Source: Bacilli bacterium
Lineage (GTDB): Bacteria > Bacillota_I > Bacilli_A > ML615J-28 > CAG-698
Reading direction: 5' to 3'
Assembly (NCBI GenBank): GCA_016296945.1
Contig: JAEDHQ010000006.1
Span: 1 to 47,776, forward strand
Length of the DNA stretch: 47,776 nucleotides
Made by a program: the position numbers and the translations under genes. The notes beneath the pieces are model-generated. The model worked only from the letters and a program-made list of their open reading frames with translations, searched no databases and had not been told where the DNA came from. Positions 45,674-47,776 of the stretch are shown piece by piece. Within the stretch, counting starts at the first letter, position 1; every line of letters starts with the position of its first letter.

Positions 45674-45975
45674 TTAAGCTGTTTCTTCTGAACAAATTAT
45701 GATTTTTCTTGATTTTGAATTTAAACCATATATATTAATATTACCAAACGAATTCAAATAACTAGAATAATCTATATTTTCAAACTCATCTTTAAATTGA
45801 TCATAAGAAATATCTTGGTAAATTTTAACAAAAACTTCAATTAGTTGTGAATATACTTTTTAAAATCAAAAGTTTTCTCATTTTTTGAAGCACAACTTTC
45901 TTGTTGTGTAATAACTGCATCACATCCATATCTATAGTTATCAAATAAAACATATTCCGAACCTATTTTTCGCAT
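45674..45975 (-). pseudogene. Frameshifted small gene overlapping the Rhs remnant (possible immunity gene)
   Basis: An ATG at 45975 opens a frame (MRKIGSEYVLFDNYRYGCDA...) that stops after 44 codons at 45841. Shifting the frame by one base at the A-run at 45857-45861 (minus AAAAA) joins it to VYSQLIEVFVKIYQDISYDQ and on to ...RKIIICSEETA at 45674, giving 100 residues. The start overlaps the stop of the Rhs tail, as immunity genes often do behind Rhs toxins. I do not recognise the family. The shift could be decay or a sequencing or assembly error in a homopolymer. Confidence 0.55.
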
Positions 45976-46550
45976 TTTGCTTTTATTATTCTTCTCTGTT
46001 TTTTTTCAAACATATTTCCATATTCCAGCTTTTCTACTACTTTGTAAAAGAAATTACGTTTAATCAAATATAATTTATCATTTTCACGAATTATTTCATT
46101 GAATCCGGGTTTAACGTTTGCATTATCAGATTCACAAATTACTGCTCCTGATATTGCACCCCACATAAAATCGCTCGCAGCTCCATCTAAAGCACCTTCC
46201 CAGCTACCTGTTATTCCTCCAATAAAACCACCAACTAAATCTCCTCTTACAGCACTTGTAACAGCACCATAGAAAGATGCACCGAGAATTACTCCAGCGG
46301 CCCCGCCGGTAAAGACTGTCGCTATTCCTAATCCGACAATTTCTGCACCACCAATTAATCATTCTACCCATTGAGGCAAATTACCAGAAGGATCGCTATA
46401 AGAAATCGGATTGTTGTAACATTAGCAATATAGGTTAAGTCCATTGATACTTTCAGGAACTAAATACTCAATACTATCAGGACTTATAAACCTGCAAAGT
46501 TCAGGCAAATAATATCTAAAGTTGCAATAGAATAACTGAGTTTCATCAAA
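45963..46550 (-). pseudogene. Decayed C-terminal fragment of an Rhs/YD-repeat protein
   Basis: One frame can be read from 46550 to 45963 with a TAA at 46422-46424 and a TGA at 46359-46361. It begins DETQLFYCNFRYYLPELCRF-ISPD, continues NLYC-stop-CYNNPISYSDPSGNLPQWVE-stop-LIGGAEIVGLG, and runs on as a Gly/Ala-rich tail to KAKCEK. The RYYxPELxRFISPD and NNPxxYxDPSG blocks are the core end of Rhs proteins, polymorphic toxins that carry a variable C-terminal effector. The two stops stand where the family has Tyr and usually Trp. The 5' part is lost: a TAG follows at about 46551, where transposase sequence begins on the other strand. Confidence 0.8.
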
Positions 46551-47182
46551 CTATTATTAATTACGCTGAGACAGCAGCTAAATTAACCGAAAAGTTAAAT
46601 AATTGCTATGAATATGAATTAACTAATACTTTAACTGGAGATGAAACATATATTAAAGTAAATGGGAAAATAAACTATTTTTTCTTCTTTAAAGATACTT
46701 CTAAAAAGATTATTTCTTCATATAGAATCTTTCCTAAAAGAGATACATTATGTGCTATCAAATCCATTTATGAATCGCTATCTAAATATGAGAAAGTTCC
46801 AGATGATTTAAGAATTATTACTGATGGTAATCCCATTTATAATGCAGCACAAGTGTTTTTCTCTACTCATGATATTAAATTTGATTTATATCAAGTAATA
46901 GATGTTAAAAACAATGATGAGATATCTTGTAAATACAGACCTTATAAGCAAATAGAGGAAAGACTAAATAGAACATATAAACTAAATTACTATGGTACCA
47001 ATGGATATGGCACATATAGAGGAGCAAACATATTCATATCTTTATTCGTATGCTTTCATAATTTTCTAAGAAAACATTCAGGAATAAATAATAAAACACG
47101 TATAGATGATAGCACGATAAATAAGATAAAATTAATGCCTAATAAATGTCTAAAAATATTAGAAATAGCAAGAAGTTATTAA
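46544..47182 (+). mobile_element. DDE transposase fragment, N-terminus missing
   Basis: A frame without a normal start runs from about 46544 (HQTIINYAETAAKL) to the TAA at 47182, about 212 residues. It reads GDETYIKVNGKINYFFFF (first catalytic Asp), RIITDGNPIYNAA (second Asp) and QIEERLNRTYK (Glu), the DDE pattern of IS6/IS240-like transposases. The helix-turn-helix N-terminus and left end are absent; a GTG at 46853 is only an internal start. No inverted repeats can be paired. The right end may be near GACACTACCC at 47219-47229. Confidence 0.8.
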
Positions 47183-47400
47183 ATTCATTAATTCTTTCAT
47201 AACTTTTCATAATTTATTTGACACTACCCTTCATCTTTTAATCCATTAAATGTTTCATAATATAAATCATAAAATGTAAATTGATCCATTCTTCTTCCCT
47301 CCTTTCATTAATTTTTAAATTGATTCTTATAAATTAGTTAAATCTTTTTTATCACTCTCCTTTTAATTAGTCCACAATTAATGAGAGAATAAAATATAGT
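47183..47400. other. Gene-poor stretch between the transposase and the repeat array
   Basis: Apart from the 21-codon ORF at 47224-47289 and its SD, I see no gene or clear promoter. A/T-rich sequence with no obvious inverted repeats. Confidence 0.4.
47224..47289 (-). pseudogene. 21-codon ORF with strong SD, probably the cut-off start of a gene
   Basis: ATG at 47289, preceded by AAAGGAGGG with about 9 bases between, reads MDQFTFYDLYYETFNGLKDE-G and then TAG at 47224. The stop lies where the transposase-linked sequence seems to begin, so a longer gene was probably broken by the insertion. I do not recognise it. The repeat array at 47395-47776 lies directly upstream. Confidence 0.4.
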
Positions 47401-47776
47401 CCCTCAATATATATGGAAAGAAATATGTGTTTTGTAGGGTATTTTTGAAAAATATTTTTTAAAATACTCCCTCAATAGATATGGAAAGTTATAATCAAAA
47501 ACTTAGACGTTTTTATAAAAAAAGTTAAAAATTTTTTTCTAAATTAAAAATTACCCTTCACTATATATGGAAAGAAACTCGTGTTTTGTACGGGTGTTTT
47601 TAAAAAATAATTTAAAAAAATAAAAATATCCCCTCACTATATATGGAAATTTAGGAGTCAAAAGTTAAACGTTTTTAAGAAAAAAATTAAAAATATTTTA
47701 AACAATAAAAAAACTCCCCATACTATATATGGAAAGTCTTAGTTAAAAAGTTTAACGTTTTTATCAAATTGTCGAA
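47401..47776 (-). repeat. Tandem array of degenerate 66-88-base elements
   Basis: Five copies of a core, minus TTTCCATATATAGTGAGGG, start (plus sense CCCTCA...) at about 47401, 47467, 47555, 47631 and 47717. Ahead of each core on minus there is one of two flanks in alternation: AAAAACGTTTAACTTTTGAC-like (three copies) or AAAAACACCCGTACAAAACAC-like (two copies). The full A+B unit is about 154-164 bases. The stretches between are almost pure A/T. In the A units the GGG of one core faces an ACCC of the next flank across an A/T-rich arm, so hairpins can form. The array reaches the window edge and may continue. Confidence 0.75.

Noticed and set aside
46359..46361. TGA read as tryptophan (Mollicutes code)
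   Set aside because: The stop stands where a Trp would fit, but potD and mrnC end at TGA, Trp is TGG throughout, and the same fragment also has a TAA. Decay is simpler.
46853..47182. A complete 109-residue gene starting at GTG
   Set aside because: The same frame continues upstream for about 100 codons with transposase sequence, including the first catalytic Asp; the GTG is internal.
47401..47776. CRISPR array
   Set aside because: The repeats are degenerate, spacing varies from 66 to 88 bases, the intervals are themselves similar to one another in alternation, and no cas gene is visible.
1..47776. tRNA or rRNA genes
   Set aside because: I looked in the longer gaps for cloverleaf arms and GTTCRANNC-type T-loops and saw none; an automated search would be needed to be sure.

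Overview
The window is about 47.8 kb of very AT-rich DNA from a low-GC Gram-positive bacterium. The ribosomal and RNA polymerase gene order, an L10 leader, strong Shine-Dalgarno (SD) sites and TTGACA/TATAAT promoters fit Bacillota, probably the class Bacilli near Erysipelotrichia or the walled relatives of Mycoplasmatota. That placement is an inference from style and gene content. TGA is used as a stop and TGG as Trp, so the code is the standard bacterial one. Almost everything lies on the minus strand. The only clear plus-strand genes are a phosphoesterase (22748-23836), a GltS-type transporter (44169-45560) and a truncated transposase near the right end.

Layout. At 1-27 is the first codons of a metal-hydrolase-like gene that runs off the left edge. 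At 140-2837 is an ECF sigma factor, a one-pass membrane anti-sigma-like protein and a lipoprotein, the last two sharing one extracytoplasmic domain. At 2844-7343 is the str operon (rpsL-rpsG-fusA-tuf), with a perfect promoter and a strong terminator. At 7456-11964 are a processive family-2 glycosyltransferase, an E2-like acyltransferase-fold protein whose catalytic His is a Glu, and a YdbS/YdbT pair of bacterial PH-domain membrane proteins. At 12024-22671 are rpoC, rpoB (both with TTG starts), an RsmC-like methyltransferase, rplL, rplJ with its L10 leader, rplA and rplK, each of the last two preceded by an L1-binding-type RNA motif. A divergent phosphoesterase separates rplK from nusG-secE-rpmG. 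Behind those come a SigH-like sigma factor, rlmB, mrnC and cysS, the usual Bacilli order.

At 28465-30537 is an OmpR/histidine kinase pair. At 30842-36675 is a polyamine-type ABC operon (XRE-cupin regulator, potA, potB, potC, potD) that ends in an overlapping mscL; two tandem operators lie just downstream of its -10 box. At 36725-38571 is gmk-like, pduL and efp. At 38607-43228 is a MarR regulator on a 39-bp palindromic operator, a heterodimeric ABC exporter and a small unknown protein. A ZIP metal transporter and GltS follow, divergently arranged.

The right end (45670-47776) is different. It holds a decayed C-terminal Rhs/YD-repeat tail with two in-frame stops, a frameshifted small gene overlapping its 3' end (toxin/immunity layout), a DDE transposase fragment facing the Rhs remnant, a micro-ORF with a strong SD cut short beside it, and at the very edge a tandem array of at least five elements built on TTTCCATATATAGTGAGGG. 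The array and the two-part sensor next to the ECF sigma factor are the least explained parts of the window.
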